Position numbers and translations under genes: made by a program
Part shown: positions 1 through 9,237 of the stretch, piece by piece
How positions within the stretch are numbered: position 1 is the stretch's first letter
Layout of the letters: each line of letters starts with the position of its first letter
Assembly (NCBI RefSeq): GCF_902826655.1
Contig: NZ_CADEFR010000010.1
Location: 1-64,000, forward strand
Source of the DNA: an uncultured Methylibium sp.
GTDB lineage: Bacteria; Pseudomonadota; Gammaproteobacteria; Burkholderiales; Burkholderiaceae_C
Length of the DNA: 64,000 nt
Direction of reading: 5' to 3'
Notes under the pieces: model-generated
Seen by the model: the letters and a program-made list of their open reading frames with translations, nothing else
Database searches by the model: none
What the model was told of the DNA's origin: nothing

Positions 1-711
1 GGTCTCGATGTCGATCTGCGTGAACTCGGGCTGGCGGTCGGCGCGCAGGTCCTCGTCGCGGAAGCACTTGGTGATCTGGTAGTAGCGGTCGAAGCCGGCG
101 ACCATCAGCAGCTGCTTGAACAGCTGCGGGCTCTGCGGCAGCGCGAAGAACATGCCGTCGTGCACGCGGCTGGGCACGAGGTAGTCGCGCGCGCCCTCGG
201 GCGTGCTCTTGGTGAGCATCGGCGTCTCGATGTCGATGAAGCCGTTGGCGTCGAGGAACTTGCGCGTCTCCATCGCGACGCGGTAGCGCAGCATCAGGTT
301 CTTCTGCATCGCCGGGCGGCGCAGGTCCAGCACGCGGTGCGTGAGGCGCGTGGTCTCGGAGAGGTTGTCGTCGTCGAGCTGGAAGGGCGGCGTGACGCTG
401 GGGTTCAGCACCTCGAGCTCGTGGCACAGCAGCTCGACCTTGCCGCTCACGAGGTTGGCGTTCTCGGTGCCGGCCGGCCGCGCGCGCACCAGGCCGACGA
501 TCTTGAGGCAGAACTCGTTGCGCACGCCCTCGGCGGTCTTGAACATCGCGGCGCGGTCGGGGTCGCAGACGACCTGGACCAGGCCTTCGCGGTCGCGCAG
601 GTCGATGAAGATCACGCCGCCGTGGTCGCGCCGGCGGTGGGCCCAGCCCATCAGCGTCACGGTCTGGCCCATCAGCGTTTCGCTGACGAGGCCGCAGTAG
701 GTGGTTCTCAT
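1..711 (-). CDS. aspS: Aspartyl-tRNA synthetase, N-terminal part (cut by window edge)
   Basis: Charges tRNA-Asp with aspartate in the cytoplasm. The 237 codons present cover the start of a protein usually near 590-600 residues; the rest lies beyond base 1. The first ~105 residues form the OB-fold anticodon-binding domain, followed by the start of the class II catalytic core. Visible signatures are [16 protein letters not shown], the [14 protein letters not shown] stretch and motif 2 with [14 protein letters not shown]. The ATG at 711 is preceded by GGAG seven bases upstream. It lies downstream of the FmdB and DUF502 genes on the same strand, an order common in Burkholderiales, so cotranscription is likely. 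Family assignment is secure. Confidence 0.97.
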   Translation of the reverse strand, partial: MRTTYCGLVSETLMGQTVTLMGWAHRRRDHGGVIFIDLRDREGLVQVVCDPDRAAMFKTAEGVRNEFCLKIVGLVRARPAGTENANLVSGKVELLCHELEVLNPSVTPPFQLDDDNLSETTRLTHRVLDLRRPAMQKNLMLRYRVAMETRKFLDANGFIDIETPMLTKSTPEGARDYLVPSRVHDGMFFALPQSPQLFKQLLMVAGFDRYYQITKCFRDEDLRADRQPEFTQIDIET

Positions 712-796
712 GCAGGCACTCCGGGTTCTCGGATTCGGTGGGGATCGCGCAAGGCGCGTTCGTCGGGAGGCTCTGGGGACCGGTCAGCGGTCCGGG

Positions 797-825
797 CGGG
801 TGAGCGCGTGCCGGGCACTCACCCG
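797..825. repeat. Inverted repeat in the DUF502-aspS gap
   Basis: A perfect 8-bp stem (797-804 with 818-825) around a 13-base loop overlaps the DUF502 stop codon. No T-run follows on the minus strand, so it could be a weak attenuator or RNA-stabilising hairpin rather than a true terminator. Confidence 0.3.
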
Positions 826-1475
826 GCGGGATTTCGCGCCGGCTCCGCAGCCAGCGTCAGGGGCAGCGGCGGCGCGACCACGCCCATGGAGATGATGTAC
901 TTGAGCGCCTCGTCGACGCTCATCTTCAGTTCGATCACGTCGGTGCGCGGCACCATCAGGAAGAAGCCCGAGGTCGGGTTCGGCGTGGTCGGCACGTACA
1001 GGCTCAGGTAGTCGCCGCTCAGGTGCTGGCCGGCCTCGCCGCCGGGCTTGCCGGTGACGAAGGCGATGGTCCAGGCGCCCTGGCGCGGGTACTGCACCAG
1101 CACCGCCTCGCGGAAGGCGTTGCCGCTGCTGGAGAACAGCGTGTCCGAGACCTGCTTGACCGAGCTGTAGATCGACTTGACGATGGGGATGCGGTTCAGC
1201 AGCCTCGAGCCCTGGCTCAGCCACCACTGGCCGACGATGTTGGTCGCGAACACGCCCGTCAGCAGCAGGCCGGCCACCATCACGATCACGCCCAGGCCGG
1301 GGATCTGCTTCAGCAGCTCGAGCGGCGCATGCGCGCCCTCGGGCAGCACTGCCTGCGACGCGCTCAGCAGCCAGGCGAACAGGCCGTCCAGCAGGCCCAG
1401 CACCGCATGCAGCACCCAGATGGTGACGGCCAGCGGCAGCCAGACCAGCAGGCCGGCGATCAGGTATTTCTTCAC
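819..1475 (-). CDS. DUF502 family inner-membrane protein
   Basis: A 218-residue membrane protein of the DUF502 family, of unknown biochemical function. Two hydrophobic segments (about residues 3-40 and 60-85) are followed by the family core NRIPIVKSIYSSVKQ and a soluble C-terminal half containing PTTPNPTSGFF. The start is a GTG at 1475, 20 bases after the FmdB stop, and aspS follows 107 bases downstream. The neighbourhood is housekeeping and gives no specific role. The tail after residue 205 is Pro/Ala-rich and probably unstructured. Confidence 0.9.
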   Translation of the reverse strand: MKKYLIAGLLVWLPLAVTIWVLHAVLGLLDGLFAWLLSASQAVLPEGAHAPLELLKQIPGLGVIVMVAGLLLTGVFATNIVGQWWLSQGSRLLNRIPIVKSIYSSVKQVSDTLFSSSGNAFREAVLVQYPRQGAWTIAFVTGKPGGEAGQHLSGDYLSLYVPTTPNPTSGFFLMVPRTDVIELKMSVDEALKYIISMGVVAPPLPLTLAAEPARNPAG

Positions 1476-1495
1476 GCAGGGGCTTTCTTGCCGCC

Positions 1496-1834
1496 TCAGT
1501 GGCAGGCGCAGGAGCCGCCGCAGCCCGCGGCCGGAGCGGCCGACGATGATGCGGTGCCGCCGCCGCCCTCGGCGGCCGGTGCGGCGGCCGGCGCGGCGGC
1601 CGCACCGTCGGTCGAGGTGGCCGCGGTGGCAGCGGCAGGCTTGGCGGCCTGGCCGTTACGGAAGTCGGTGGCGTACCAGCCCGAGCCCTTGAGCTGGAAG
1701 CCCGCCGCGGTCAGCTGCTTCTTGAAGGCGGACGCGCCGCAGGCCGGACAGGTGCCCAGCACCGGGTCGGAGATCTTCTGGAGCACGTCCTGGGCGTGAC
1801 CGCAGGCGTCGCAGCGGTAGGCGTAGATCGGCAT
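1496..1834 (-). CDS. FmdB-family zinc-ribbon protein
   Basis: A 112-residue protein with the N-terminal FmdB/CxxC_CxxC regulatory-type zinc ribbon. It begins MPIYAYRCDACGH and has CPACG at about 29-33, giving two CxxC pairs for one Zn. After residue 60 it is an Ala-rich low-complexity linker ending in a Cys/His-rich tail (GCGGSCACH) that could bind a second metal. FmdB was first named as a putative regulator in methylotrophs, but most homologues have no known role. It is the first gene of the unit leading to DUF502 and aspS; GAGG lies just upstream of its ATG. Confidence 0.9.
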   Translation of the reverse strand: MPIYAYRCDACGHAQDVLQKISDPVLGTCPACGASAFKKQLTAAGFQLKGSGWYATDFRNGQAAKPAAATAATSTDGAAAAPAAAPAAEGGGGTASSSAAPAAGCGGSCACH

Positions 1835-1867
1835 GACGGAGCCTCGGCAGACAAACGACGAATTCTA

Positions 1868-1894
1868 AGCGGCGCTGCCCCGGGCAGCGCCGCT
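1868..1894 (-). terminator. Rho-independent-type terminator after the symporter gene
   Basis: A perfect 13-bp stem (1868-1880 with 1882-1894) with a one-base centre starts four bases past the symporter stop. On the minus strand it is followed by TTAGAATTCG and a T-rich stretch. It separates the symporter transcript from the FmdB-DUF502-aspS unit. Confidence 0.72.
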
Positions 1895-1898
1895 GCGG

Positions 1899-3347
1899 TC
1901 AGGCGTTCAGGCCGACGATGACGTGGTGGCTGCCGTGGCGGTTCTTGACGGTCTGCGGGCCCAGCGACCCGACCACGATGCCGACCACCGCGGCCAGGAA
2001 GCCGGCCAGTTGCGGCGGGAAGGCCTCGCCGGCCGGCGTGTACTGGAAGACCAGCCAGGTCAGGAGGCCCAGCACGATCGAGAAGACGGCGCCCTGGGTC
2101 GTCGCGCGCTTCCAGTAGAGGCCGGCGACCAGCGGCACGAAGGCCCCGACCAGGGTCACCTGGTAGGCGCCCGAGACCATGTCGTAGATCGGCGTGCCCT
2201 GCAGCGCGATGGCGTAGGCGCAGACGCAGATGCTGAACACCAGCACGGCGATGCGCATGGTGCGCAGCTCCTGCTTGTCGCCGGTGCGCGGGAAGAACTG
2301 GCGCCAGATGTTCTCGACGAAGGTGACCGACGGCGCCAGCAGCGTCGCCGACGCGGTGGACTTGAGCGCCGACAGCAGCGCGCCGAAGAAGATCACCTGC
2401 ATGACGAAGGGCATCTTCTCGAGCACCAGCGTCGGCAGCACCTTCTGCGGATCCTCCTTGATCAGCGTGGCGGCCTGCTCCGGCATGATGATCAGCGCAC
2501 TCGTGACCAGGAACATCGGCACGAAGGCAAACAGGATGTAGCAGGCGCCGCCGATCACCGGACCGCGCGTCGCCGCCTTGACGCTGTTGGCCGACATCAC
2601 GCGCTGGAACACGTCCTGCTGCGGGATCGAGCCGAACATCATCGTGATCGCCGCGGCGACGAAGAACATGACGTCGGTGAAGGTCGGCGGCGGCAGGAAG
2701 TTGAACAGGTCCTTGCTGGCCGCCAGCGCGATGACCTTGTCGGCGCCGCCGGCCATGTCGGCCGCGACGACCGCGATGATCGTCAGGCCGACGACCAGGA
2801 TGATCATCTGGATGAAGTCGGTCACCGCCACCGACCACATGCCGCCGAACAGCGTGTAGGCCAGGATGGACGCGGTGCCGATGATCATGCCCAGCGGGAT
2901 GCTGATGGCGCCGCCCGACAGCAGGTTGAAGACCAGGCCCAGCGCCGTGACCTGGGCCGAGACCCAGCCGAGGTAGCTGAGGATGATGATCAGCGAGCAG
3001 ATGACCTCGACCCCGCGGCCATAGCGCTCGCGGTAGTAGTCGCTGATCGTCAGCAGGGTCATCCGGTACAGCTTGGCGGCGAAGAACAGGCCGACCAGGA
3101 TCAGGCAGGTGCCGGCGCCGAACGGGTCCTCGACCACCGCGCCGAGGCCGCCTTCGACGAACTTGGCCGGGATGCCCAGCACGGTCTCGGAGCCGAACCA
3201 TGTGGCGAAGGTGGTGGTGACGATCATCACCAGCGGCAGGTGCCGGCCGGCGATGGCGAAGTCGGCCGAGGTCTTGACGCGCTTGGCGGCCCACAGGCCG
3301 ATCGCGATGGTGATGAGGAGGTAGACGATGACCAGGGTCAGCAGCAT
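1899..3347 (-). CDS. Sodium:solute symporter (SSS family)
   Basis: A 482-residue polytopic inner-membrane transporter with about 13 predicted helices. Typical SSS features are the N-terminal TSADFAIAGRHLP segment, TTFATWFGSETVLGIP in the second helix region, the GGMWSVAVTDFIQM stretch of the family signature and SALKSTASATLLAPS near helix 8. Such proteins use the Na+ gradient to import small solutes (proline, pantothenate, acetate, sugars or others); the substrate cannot be read here. GGAG precedes the ATG. A CATAAT box at 3403-3398 on the minus strand could be its -10 element, but no good -35 is visible. It is monocistronic, bounded by hairpins at both ends. Confidence 0.92.
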   Translation of the reverse strand: MLLTLVIVYLLITIAIGLWAAKRVKTSADFAIAGRHLPLVMIVTTTFATWFGSETVLGIPAKFVEGGLGAVVEDPFGAGTCLILVGLFFAAKLYRMTLLTISDYYRERYGRGVEVICSLIIILSYLGWVSAQVTALGLVFNLLSGGAISIPLGMIIGTASILAYTLFGGMWSVAVTDFIQMIILVVGLTIIAVVAADMAGGADKVIALAASKDLFNFLPPPTFTDVMFFVAAAITMMFGSIPQQDVFQRVMSANSVKAATRGPVIGGACYILFAFVPMFLVTSALIIMPEQAATLIKEDPQKVLPTLVLEKMPFVMQVIFFGALLSALKSTASATLLAPSVTFVENIWRQFFPRTGDKQELRTMRIAVLVFSICVCAYAIALQGTPIYDMVSGAYQVTLVGAFVPLVAGLYWKRATTQGAVFSIVLGLLTWLVFQYTPAGEAFPPQLAGFLAAVVGIVVGSLGPQTVKNRHGSHHVIVGLNA

Positions 3348-3423
3348 GGAGTCGGCTCCGCGGCGGCGTGGATCAGGGGGGACTTTGGACGCGCGGAATT
3401 ATGGCGGGTTCAATGCCGTCGTC

Positions 3424-3442
3424 GGCCCGCAAGAGACGGGCC
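3424..3442 (-). terminator. Hairpin downstream of ubiB
   Basis: A 6-bp GC-only stem (GGCCCG with CGGGCC) starts 17 bases past the ubiB stop on the minus strand. There is no T-tract, so it is only a weak terminator candidate. Confidence 0.3.
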
Positions 3443-3458
3443 CGATGCCCGCGCCGGC

Positions 3459-5018
3459 TCAGCCCAGCCGCTGCCAGACCAGCATGCTCAGCAGGCCCAG
3501 CAGGAAGCCCAGGGCGGTGCAGGAAACCGCCGTCAGCAGGCGCGTGGTGCGACGCTGTTCCAGCAGCAGGCCCCGCAACAGTGCATCGCGGTCGCCGGCC
3601 ACCGGCGCGGCGCGCGCCGCGAGCGCGTCGTGCAGCAGGCGCGGCAGCTCGGGCAGCAGCCGGGCATAGCGCGGTGCCTCGTCCTTGAAGCGCTCGAGCA
3701 GGCCGCGCCAGCCGATCTGCTCTTCCATCCAGCGCTCGAGGAAGGGCTTGGCGGTGCTCCACAGGTCGAGGTCGGGATCGAGCTGACGCCCCAGGCCCTC
3801 GACGTTGAGCAGGGTCTTCTGCAGCAGCACGAGCTGGGGCTGGATCTCGACGTTGAAGCGCCGCGAGGTCTGGAACAGCCGCAGCAGCACCTGGCCGAGC
3901 GAGATCTCCTTGAGCGGCCGGTCGAAGAAGGGTTCGCAGCAGGCGCGGATCGCGCCCTCGAGCTCGTCGACGCGCGTGCCGGCCGGCACCCAGCCGGACT
4001 CGAGGTGCAGCTCGGCGACGCGCTTGTAGTCGCGGCGGAAGAAGGCGATGAAGTTCTGCGCCAGGTAGTCCTTGTCGACCTGGGTCAGCGTGCCGATGAT
4101 GCCGAAGTCCAGCGCCACGTAGCGCCCGAAGGTCGCCGGCTCGAGGCTGACCTGGATGTTGCCCGGGTGCATGTCGGCGTGGAAGAAGCCGTCGCGGAAC
4201 ACCTGGGTGAAGAAGATCGTGACGCCGTCGCGCGCCAGCTTCTTGAAGTCGACGCCGGCCTCGCGCAGTCGGTCGACCTGGCCGATCGGCACGCCCTTCA
4301 TGCGCTCCATCACGATGACGCCGGGTGTGCACAGGTCCCACAGCATCTCGGGGACCAGCACCAGGTTCAGGCCGGCCATGTTGCGACGCAGCTGCGCGGC
4401 ATTGGCGGCCTCGCGCACCAGGTCGAGCTCGTCGTGCAGGTATTTGTCGAACTCGGCGACCACCTCGCGCGGCTTCAGGCGCCGGCCGTCGGCCGAGCGG
4501 CGCTCGACCCAGCCGGCCACGTCGTGCAGCAGCGCCAGGTCGGCATCGATGGCCGCCAGCATGCCGGGCCGCAGCACCTTGACCGCGACCTCGCGGCCGT
4601 CGGCCAGCACCGCGAAGTGCACCTGGGCGATCGACGCGCTGGCGACCGGCTCGCGCTCGAAGCTCGCGAACACCTCGTGCAGCGGCCGCTGGAACGCCGC
4701 CTCGACCAGCGCCACGGCCTGCTCGGCGGGGAACGGCGGCACGTCGTCCTGCAGCTTGGCCAGCTCGTCGGCCACGTCGACCGGCAGCAGGTCGCGCCGC
4801 GTCGACAGCACCTGGCCGAACTTGACGAAGATCGGGCCCAGCCGGACCAGCGCCTCCCGCAGGCGTTCGCCGCGCGGCGCGTCGAGACGCCGCCCGAAGG
4901 ACAGCAGCCGGCCCAGGCGACGGACGCGACGCTGGCCGGAACTCGACAGCAGCAGTTCGTCCAGCCCGTAGCGCAGGACGACGAAGGCGATCGCTGCCAG
5001 CCGCAGCAGCTGCCTCAT
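3459..5018 (-). CDS. ubiB: Ubiquinone biosynthesis accessory ATPase/kinase-like UbiB
   Basis: A 519-residue ABC1/ADCK-family protein needed for ubiquinone biosynthesis, acting at the inner membrane as an unusual kinase-like ATPase that helps extract hydrophobic intermediates. The family marks are all present: KFGQ at 66-69, the Ala-rich loop ASASIAQVH replacing a P-loop, the VKVLRPG lysine, MHPGNIQ in the catalytic loop and DFGIIG for metal binding. Two C-terminal transmembrane helices end the protein. The start is the ATG at 5018, which overlaps the ubiJ stop (ATGA); longer upstream frames run through ubiJ and were rejected. Confidence 0.96.
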   Translation of the reverse strand: MRQLLRLAAIAFVVLRYGLDELLLSSSGQRRVRRLGRLLSFGRRLDAPRGERLREALVRLGPIFVKFGQVLSTRRDLLPVDVADELAKLQDDVPPFPAEQAVALVEAAFQRPLHEVFASFEREPVASASIAQVHFAVLADGREVAVKVLRPGMLAAIDADLALLHDVAGWVERRSADGRRLKPREVVAEFDKYLHDELDLVREAANAAQLRRNMAGLNLVLVPEMLWDLCTPGVIVMERMKGVPIGQVDRLREAGVDFKKLARDGVTIFFTQVFRDGFFHADMHPGNIQVSLEPATFGRYVALDFGIIGTLTQVDKDYLAQNFIAFFRRDYKRVAELHLESGWVPAGTRVDELEGAIRACCEPFFDRPLKEISLGQVLLRLFQTSRRFNVEIQPQLVLLQKTLLNVEGLGRQLDPDLDLWSTAKPFLERWMEEQIGWRGLLERFKDEAPRYARLLPELPRLLHDALAARAAPVAGDRDALLRGLLLEQRRTTRLLTAVSCTALGFLLGLLSMLVWQRLG

Positions 5019-5593
5019 CGCGGGGCCGTCGCGCCGCTGCCCGGGCGGCCCCAGGCCGCACCCGCGTCGCGTGCAGCCGCGCGCAGACCGTCGCGCAGTC
5101 CGGCCGCCAGGCGAACCAGCTGGTGCGCCGGTGCGTCGCCCAGCAGCCGCGCGAGGTCGTGCTCGACGTCCCAGCGCAGGTGCTCGGCCAGCCAGGCGAC
5201 ATCGGCGGCCAGCCGCACGTCCCCGTCGATCGCCAGCGCCGGCCGCTCGCCGGCGAGCCACAGGCCCAGCGCCCGCGGCGGGGTCGGCAGGTCGACGCTG
5301 ACGCGCAAGGCGGCCGCCGCATCGGCACCCGACCCGGCTGGTTCGATCGACTCGAACAGCCCGGCGGGCGTGATCCGCAGGGCGATCTCCGGAGGCCGCG
5401 GCCACGGACCCGCAGGCACCTGCCAATCGAGCCTGAGCAGACTGCCGGCGTGCGGCCGCAGCCGCTCGGTCGCCGCCGGCTCGGCCGCGAGCACGTGGTT
5501 GAGCACGAGCAGGGCTCGCTCCGTCAACGCGGGCAACAGCAGGGTCTCGACGGCGGTCAGCACGGACCAAATTGTAGGGGGGTGGTCGTGCAT
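5015..5593 (-). CDS. ubiJ: UbiJ-like SCP2-domain protein, ubiquinone biosynthesis
   Basis: A 192-residue protein encoded just upstream of ubiB and translationally coupled to it by an ATGA overlap. Its N-terminal half ([18 protein letters not shown], then a beta-rich LRLDWQVP...LRITPAGLF segment) fits the SCP2 sterol-carrier fold of UbiJ, which binds quinone intermediates in the cytosolic Ubi complex. The C-terminal [18 protein letters not shown] segment is typical of UbiJ. I chose the ATG at 5593 (MHDHPP) with GGGA upstream over a 12-residue longer start. Identification rests on position plus these patterns. Confidence 0.8.
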   Translation of the reverse strand: MHDHPPTIWSVLTAVETLLLPALTERALLVLNHVLAAEPAATERLRPHAGSLLRLDWQVPAGPWPRPPEIALRITPAGLFESIEPAGSGADAAAALRVSVDLPTPPRALGLWLAGERPALAIDGDVRLAADVAWLAEHLRWDVEHDLARLLGDAPAHQLVRLAAGLRDGLRAAARDAGAAWGRPGSGATAPR

Positions 5594-5677
5594 TCCCGCA
5601 CGCACGCCGCTGTGGTGCCGAGGCCGCACCCCTGCGACGGGGGGTTGGGCCGTCTTTCATTGTGGTCACAATTCCTG

Positions 5678-7141
5678 ATGAGTTCCGTGCCACGTCCACG
5701 ACTGACGGGCACGGCCCACGCGGCACCCGCAGGACCGCGCATCCGCATGTTCGAAGACCGCACCCACAAGAGGACGTTCTACAGCGCACCGCAGTCCGTC
5801 ACGTCCTTCGTGGCGGCACTGCTGGAGCCTGCCCTGACGGTGGCCGGCTACCTGATCGTCACGGTGGCGCACGGCGAGCCGATCCTGCGGTCGTCGCTGA
5901 TGCTGTGCCTGCTGGTCTTCGCGCTGACCTTCCCAGGACGCAACCGCTTCCGCGACAGCGGCCTCACGGCGGCCATCGACATCGTGCTGACCTGGCTGAG
6001 CCTGCTGGGCATCCTGGCGCTGTGCGGCTACGCGACGCGCAGCCTGCACTACTTCGAGAACGACGTGCTGCTGATGTGGGCCGTGCTGACGCCGCTGCTG
6101 CAGTGGCTGGCCGTCACGGCCGGCCGGCTGGTCATCCAGCACCATGCGCGACTGCCCCAGAACCGCAGCACCGCCATCATCGTCGGCGCCGGACCGCTGG
6201 GCGTGAAGGTCGCGCGCGCGCTGGAGCGACGCACCGACGAGGTGGTCGACGTGCGCGGCTTCTTCGACGACCGGACCGACGAGCGCGTCGAGGCCGAGAC
6301 CGCGCCCCAGCGGCTGGGCACGCTGGCCGACGTGGCGCCCTACATCACCGCCCACGGCGTGCGCGAGGTCTACATCACGCTGCCGCTGGGCCTGCAGCCG
6401 CGCATCGTGCAGCTGCTGGAATCGGTGCAGGGCACCACCGCGTCGCTGTTCTTCGTGCCCGACGTCTTCGGCATCAGCATCATCCAGGGCCGCCTGCAGG
6501 ACGTGAACGGCGTGCCGGTCGTCGGCATCTGCGAGACCCCCTTCACCGGCACCAACGAGCTGCTCAAGCGCTTCTCGGACATCGTGCTGGCCAGCCTGAT
6601 CCTGCTGCTGATCTCGCCGCTGCTGCTGGCGATCGCGATCGGCGTCAAGCTGAGCTCGCCGGGGCCGGTGATCTTCCAGCAGCGGCGCAACGGCCTCGAC
6701 GGCGAGGAGATCGTCGTCTACAAGTTCCGCTCGATGACGACGCAGGACAACGGCGACTCGGTGCCGCAGGCCACGCGCGGCGACCAGCGCATCACGCCCT
6801 TCGGCGCCTTCCTGCGCAAGACCTCGCTGGACGAGCTGCCCCAGTTCATCAACGTGTTGCAGGGGCGCATGAGCATCGTCGGGCCGCGGCCGCATGCCGT
6901 GGCCCACAACCAGATGTATCGAGATCTGATCAAGGCTTACATGGTGCGACACAAGGTCAAGCCCGGCATCACCGGCTGGGCCCAGGTGAACGGCCTGCGC
7001 GGCGAAACCGATACGATCGACAAGATGCGGGCCCGCGTCGAGTACGACTTGGAGTACCTTCGCAACTGGTCGCTCGGCCTGGACCTGCAGATCATCGTGC
7101 GCACGGTCCGGCTCGTGTTCTTCGACCGCCACGCCTACTGA
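5678..7141 (+). CDS. Undecaprenyl-phosphate sugar phosphotransferase (WcaJ/EpsB-type)
   Basis: A 487-residue polyisoprenyl-phosphate hexose-1-phosphate transferase that starts polysaccharide assembly by loading the first sugar phosphate onto undecaprenyl phosphate at the inner membrane. The N-terminal half has several hydrophobic helices and a Rossmann-like domain ([17 protein letters not shown]). The C-terminal catalytic domain begins at [11 protein letters not shown] and holds [10 protein letters not shown], the Asp-Glu pair in SLDELPQF and GPRPHAV. The likely first sugar is glucose or another hexose; it is not decided by the sequence. The ATG at 5678 lacks a clear Shine-Dalgarno, and an internal ATG at 5747 (MFEDRTHK) is possible. 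It opens the accessory locus, divergent from ubiJ. Confidence 0.92.
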   Translation: MSSVPRPRLTGTAHAAPAGPRIRMFEDRTHKRTFYSAPQSVTSFVAALLEPALTVAGYLIVTVAHGEPILRSSLMLCLLVFALTFPGRNRFRDSGLTAAIDIVLTWLSLLGILALCGYATRSLHYFENDVLLMWAVLTPLLQWLAVTAGRLVIQHHARLPQNRSTAIIVGAGPLGVKVARALERRTDEVVDVRGFFDDRTDERVEAETAPQRLGTLADVAPYITAHGVREVYITLPLGLQPRIVQLLESVQGTTASLFFVPDVFGISIIQGRLQDVNGVPVVGICETPFTGTNELLKRFSDIVLASLILLLISPLLLAIAIGVKLSSPGPVIFQQRRNGLDGEEIVVYKFRSMTTQDNGDSVPQATRGDQRITPFGAFLRKTSLDELPQFINVLQGRMSIVGPRPHAVAHNQMYRDLIKAYMVRHKVKPGITGWAQVNGLRGETDTIDKMRARVEYDLEYLRNWSLGLDLQIIVRTVRLVFFDRHAY

Positions 7142-7170
7142 GCCCGCCCCCCGGAGACAGGAGAAACCAG

Positions 7171-8454
7171 ATGAACCACAAGACCGGATGGATCGCCCTC
7201 GCCCTGGGCCTGAGCGCAGGCTCGGCGGCACTGGCCCAGAGCAGCCCCTACTACCTCGGCGCGACGCAGACCTTCGGGACGAACTCCAACGTCCGCAACG
7301 TCGCCGACGGTCAGCCGGCCGAACGCGACAATTTCTCGACCACGGCGCTGACCGCCGGCATCAGCCAGCCGTTCGGCCGCCAGCGCTTCTTCCTGGACGC
7401 CGGCGCGCGCCACACGCGCTTCAACGACGCCAGCGACCTCAACAACACCGGCTACGACGCCCGCGTGGGCCTGGACTGGGCGACGATCGAACGCCTGTCG
7501 GGCAGCCTGGCCTTCGGCAGCACGCAGAGCCTGGCGCGGCTGAACCCCGGCAACGCGCCGCTGGCGAGCTCGCGCAACCTCGAGCGCACCAACAGCGTCG
7601 ACGCCCGCTTCGCGCTCGGCGGCGAAGGCCGGCTCGGACTGGAAGCCAACGTCGGGCACCGCCGTGTCGACTACTCGGCGCCCGAGTTCACCCCGCGCGA
7701 GTACGAACAGAACACCGCCGGCGCCGGCATCCGCTACCGCCCGGGCGCGGTGCTGATCCTGCGCACCGGCCTGCAGGGGCAGGACACCAAGTACCCGCGC
7801 TACTTCGAGGTCGCCCCCGACCAGTTCGAGGCCGATCGCGCCAAGCGCCGCGACCTGTACGTGGGGGCCGAATGGGCGCCCTCGCCCATCAGCTCGCTGG
7901 TCACGCGCATCAGCTACTCGCGGGTCGAGTACGACCGCGAGACCGCGAGCGACTTCTCCGGCCTGACCGGCACGCTGAGCTGGCTGTGGCGCCCGACCGG
8001 CAAGCTGCAGTTCACGACGACTGCAGCGCGCGAGACCGGCCAGGAAGGCGGCTTCGCCGTCGCCCGCAGCAGCGCCGTGGCGACGACACCGACCGATCCT
8101 TCGGCCCCGGTCGTGCCGACCACCCCGAGCCCGGGCACCACGACCTCGACCGCCAGCACCTCGGACTACAGCCGCGTGACCAATTCGCTCGGCCTGCGCG
8201 CCGTCTACGAGCTGACGGCCAAGATCCGCATGGACGCCGGCATCGGCGTCGCCCGCCGCGACCTGACCGATCAATCCGGCAACAGCGGCACGGACCGCAC
8301 CACCAACTACTCGATCGGCGCGCTGTGGACGCCGACGCGCGTGCTGGGCTTCGGTTGCTCGGCAAGCCGCGAGGTGAGGTCGAGCGCGACGGTCCTGTCC
8401 TCGGACACCCATGGCAACACCTTCTCGTGCTTCGGCCAGCTCAGCCTCCGGTGA
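7171..8454 (+). CDS. epsL: EpsL-like outer-membrane beta-barrel, exopolysaccharide export
   Basis: A 427-residue protein with a signal peptide (cleavage near LAQSS, residue 23) and alternating hydrophobic/polar beta strands through to a C-terminal aromatic/hydrophobic end. It matches the style of EpsL, the outer-membrane protein of XrtB/PEP-CTERM-associated exopolysaccharide loci, thought to help polymer export. A Thr/Pro/Ser-rich stretch around residues 305-330 is probably an external loop. AGGAG lies nine bases before the ATG. It sits between the priming transferase and EpsI. A generic beta-barrel (OprB/BBP2 type) is the alternative. Confidence 0.75.
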   Translation: MNHKTGWIALALGLSAGSAALAQSSPYYLGATQTFGTNSNVRNVADGQPAERDNFSTTALTAGISQPFGRQRFFLDAGARHTRFNDASDLNNTGYDARVGLDWATIERLSGSLAFGSTQSLARLNPGNAPLASSRNLERTNSVDARFALGGEGRLGLEANVGHRRVDYSAPEFTPREYEQNTAGAGIRYRPGAVLILRTGLQGQDTKYPRYFEVAPDQFEADRAKRRDLYVGAEWAPSPISSLVTRISYSRVEYDRETASDFSGLTGTLSWLWRPTGKLQFTTTAARETGQEGGFAVARSSAVATTPTDPSAPVVPTTPSPGTTTSTASTSDYSRVTNSLGLRAVYELTAKIRMDAGIGVARRDLTDQSGNSGTDRTTNYSIGALWTPTRVLGFGCSASREVRSSATVLSSDTHGNTFSCFGQLSLR

Positions 8455-9187
8455 CGCACCCGTCGATGCCCGAGCCGGCGCGACACCTGCCGGGCGACGC
8501 ACGACGCTGGTCCTGGGCGGCGCGATGCTGAGCGCCGCGGTGCTGGGCAGCGTGGCGCGGCCGAGGGCGTCGTCGGCCAGCCCGGCCGCGCCGCGCCTGC
8601 AACTGCAGGAGATCGTGCCGTTGCGCTTCGGCGCGTGGGCCGAGTTGCCGGCGCAGCGCGCCCAGGTCGTCAATCCTCAGACGCAGCAACTGCTGGACAA
8701 GCTCTACTCGCAGGTGCTGTCGCGAACCTACGGGCACACCGACGGCTACCGCGTGATGCTGTCGCTGGCCTACGGCGACGACCAGCGCGGCGGCCTGCAG
8801 GCCCACCGACCCGAGGCCTGCTATCCGGCCCAGGGCTTCACGCTGCACAGCAACGCCGAGGGCTCGATCACGACGCCCTACGGCCGCATCCCGGGGCGTC
8901 GCCTCAGCACCAGCCTGCGGCAGCGTCGCGAGCCGGTGACGTACTGGTTCACGGCCGGCGACACCGTGATCCGCAGTCGGCTGCAGCTGCGCCTGCTGGA
9001 GGCTCGGCTCTGGCTCACCGGCCAGGTGCCGGACGGCCTGCTGTTCCGCGTGTCGTCGATCGACGACCAGCCGGCGCAAGCCTTCGAACGACACGATGCC
9101 TTCGTGGCCAACCTGCTGCAGGCCGTGTCGGTGCGCGACCGCACCCGACTGAGCGGTCTGGGCGAACCGGCCCACCCACCCGCCTGA
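8411..9187 (+). CDS. epsI: EpsI-family protein (exosortase-associated)
   Basis: A 258-residue protein of the EpsI family, periplasm-facing partners of exosortases in exopolysaccharide loci. After an Arg-Arg-containing hydrophobic leader (RRTTLVLGGAMLSAAVLG, about 29-46) comes the family core: FGAWAEL, SRTYGHTDGYRVMLSLAYG and the HRPEACYPAQGF motif with its conserved Cys. No exosortase gene lies beside it, although EpsI usually sits next to or is fused to one. The ATG at 8411 overlaps epsL by 44 bases; ATG 8525 would avoid the overlap but lose half of the membrane anchor. Confidence 0.82.
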   Translation: MATPSRASASSASGDAPVDARAGATPAGRRTTLVLGGAMLSAAVLGSVARPRASSASPAAPRLQLQEIVPLRFGAWAELPAQRAQVVNPQTQQLLDKLYSQVLSRTYGHTDGYRVMLSLAYGDDQRGGLQAHRPEACYPAQGFTLHSNAEGSITTPYGRIPGRRLSTSLRQRREPVTYWFTAGDTVIRSRLQLRLLEARLWLTGQVPDGLLFRVSSIDDQPAQAFERHDAFVANLLQAVSVRDRTRLSGLGEPAHPPA

Positions 9188-9237
9188 AGCAGCGCGCATC
9201 GCACCCGATCCTTTCAAAGTTCAGCACAGAGGACACC

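Noticed and set aside
5645-5672. Sigma-70 promoter TTGGGC / CACAAT before the sugar phosphotransferase gene
   Set aside because: The -35 matches only 3 of 6 bases, and the start would fall on the ATG itself.
1923-5678. A 1251-codon open frame on the plus strand across the symporter, ubiB and ubiJ
   Set aside because: It is antisense to three clearly recognisable genes and has low-complexity His/Asp/Arg-rich content.
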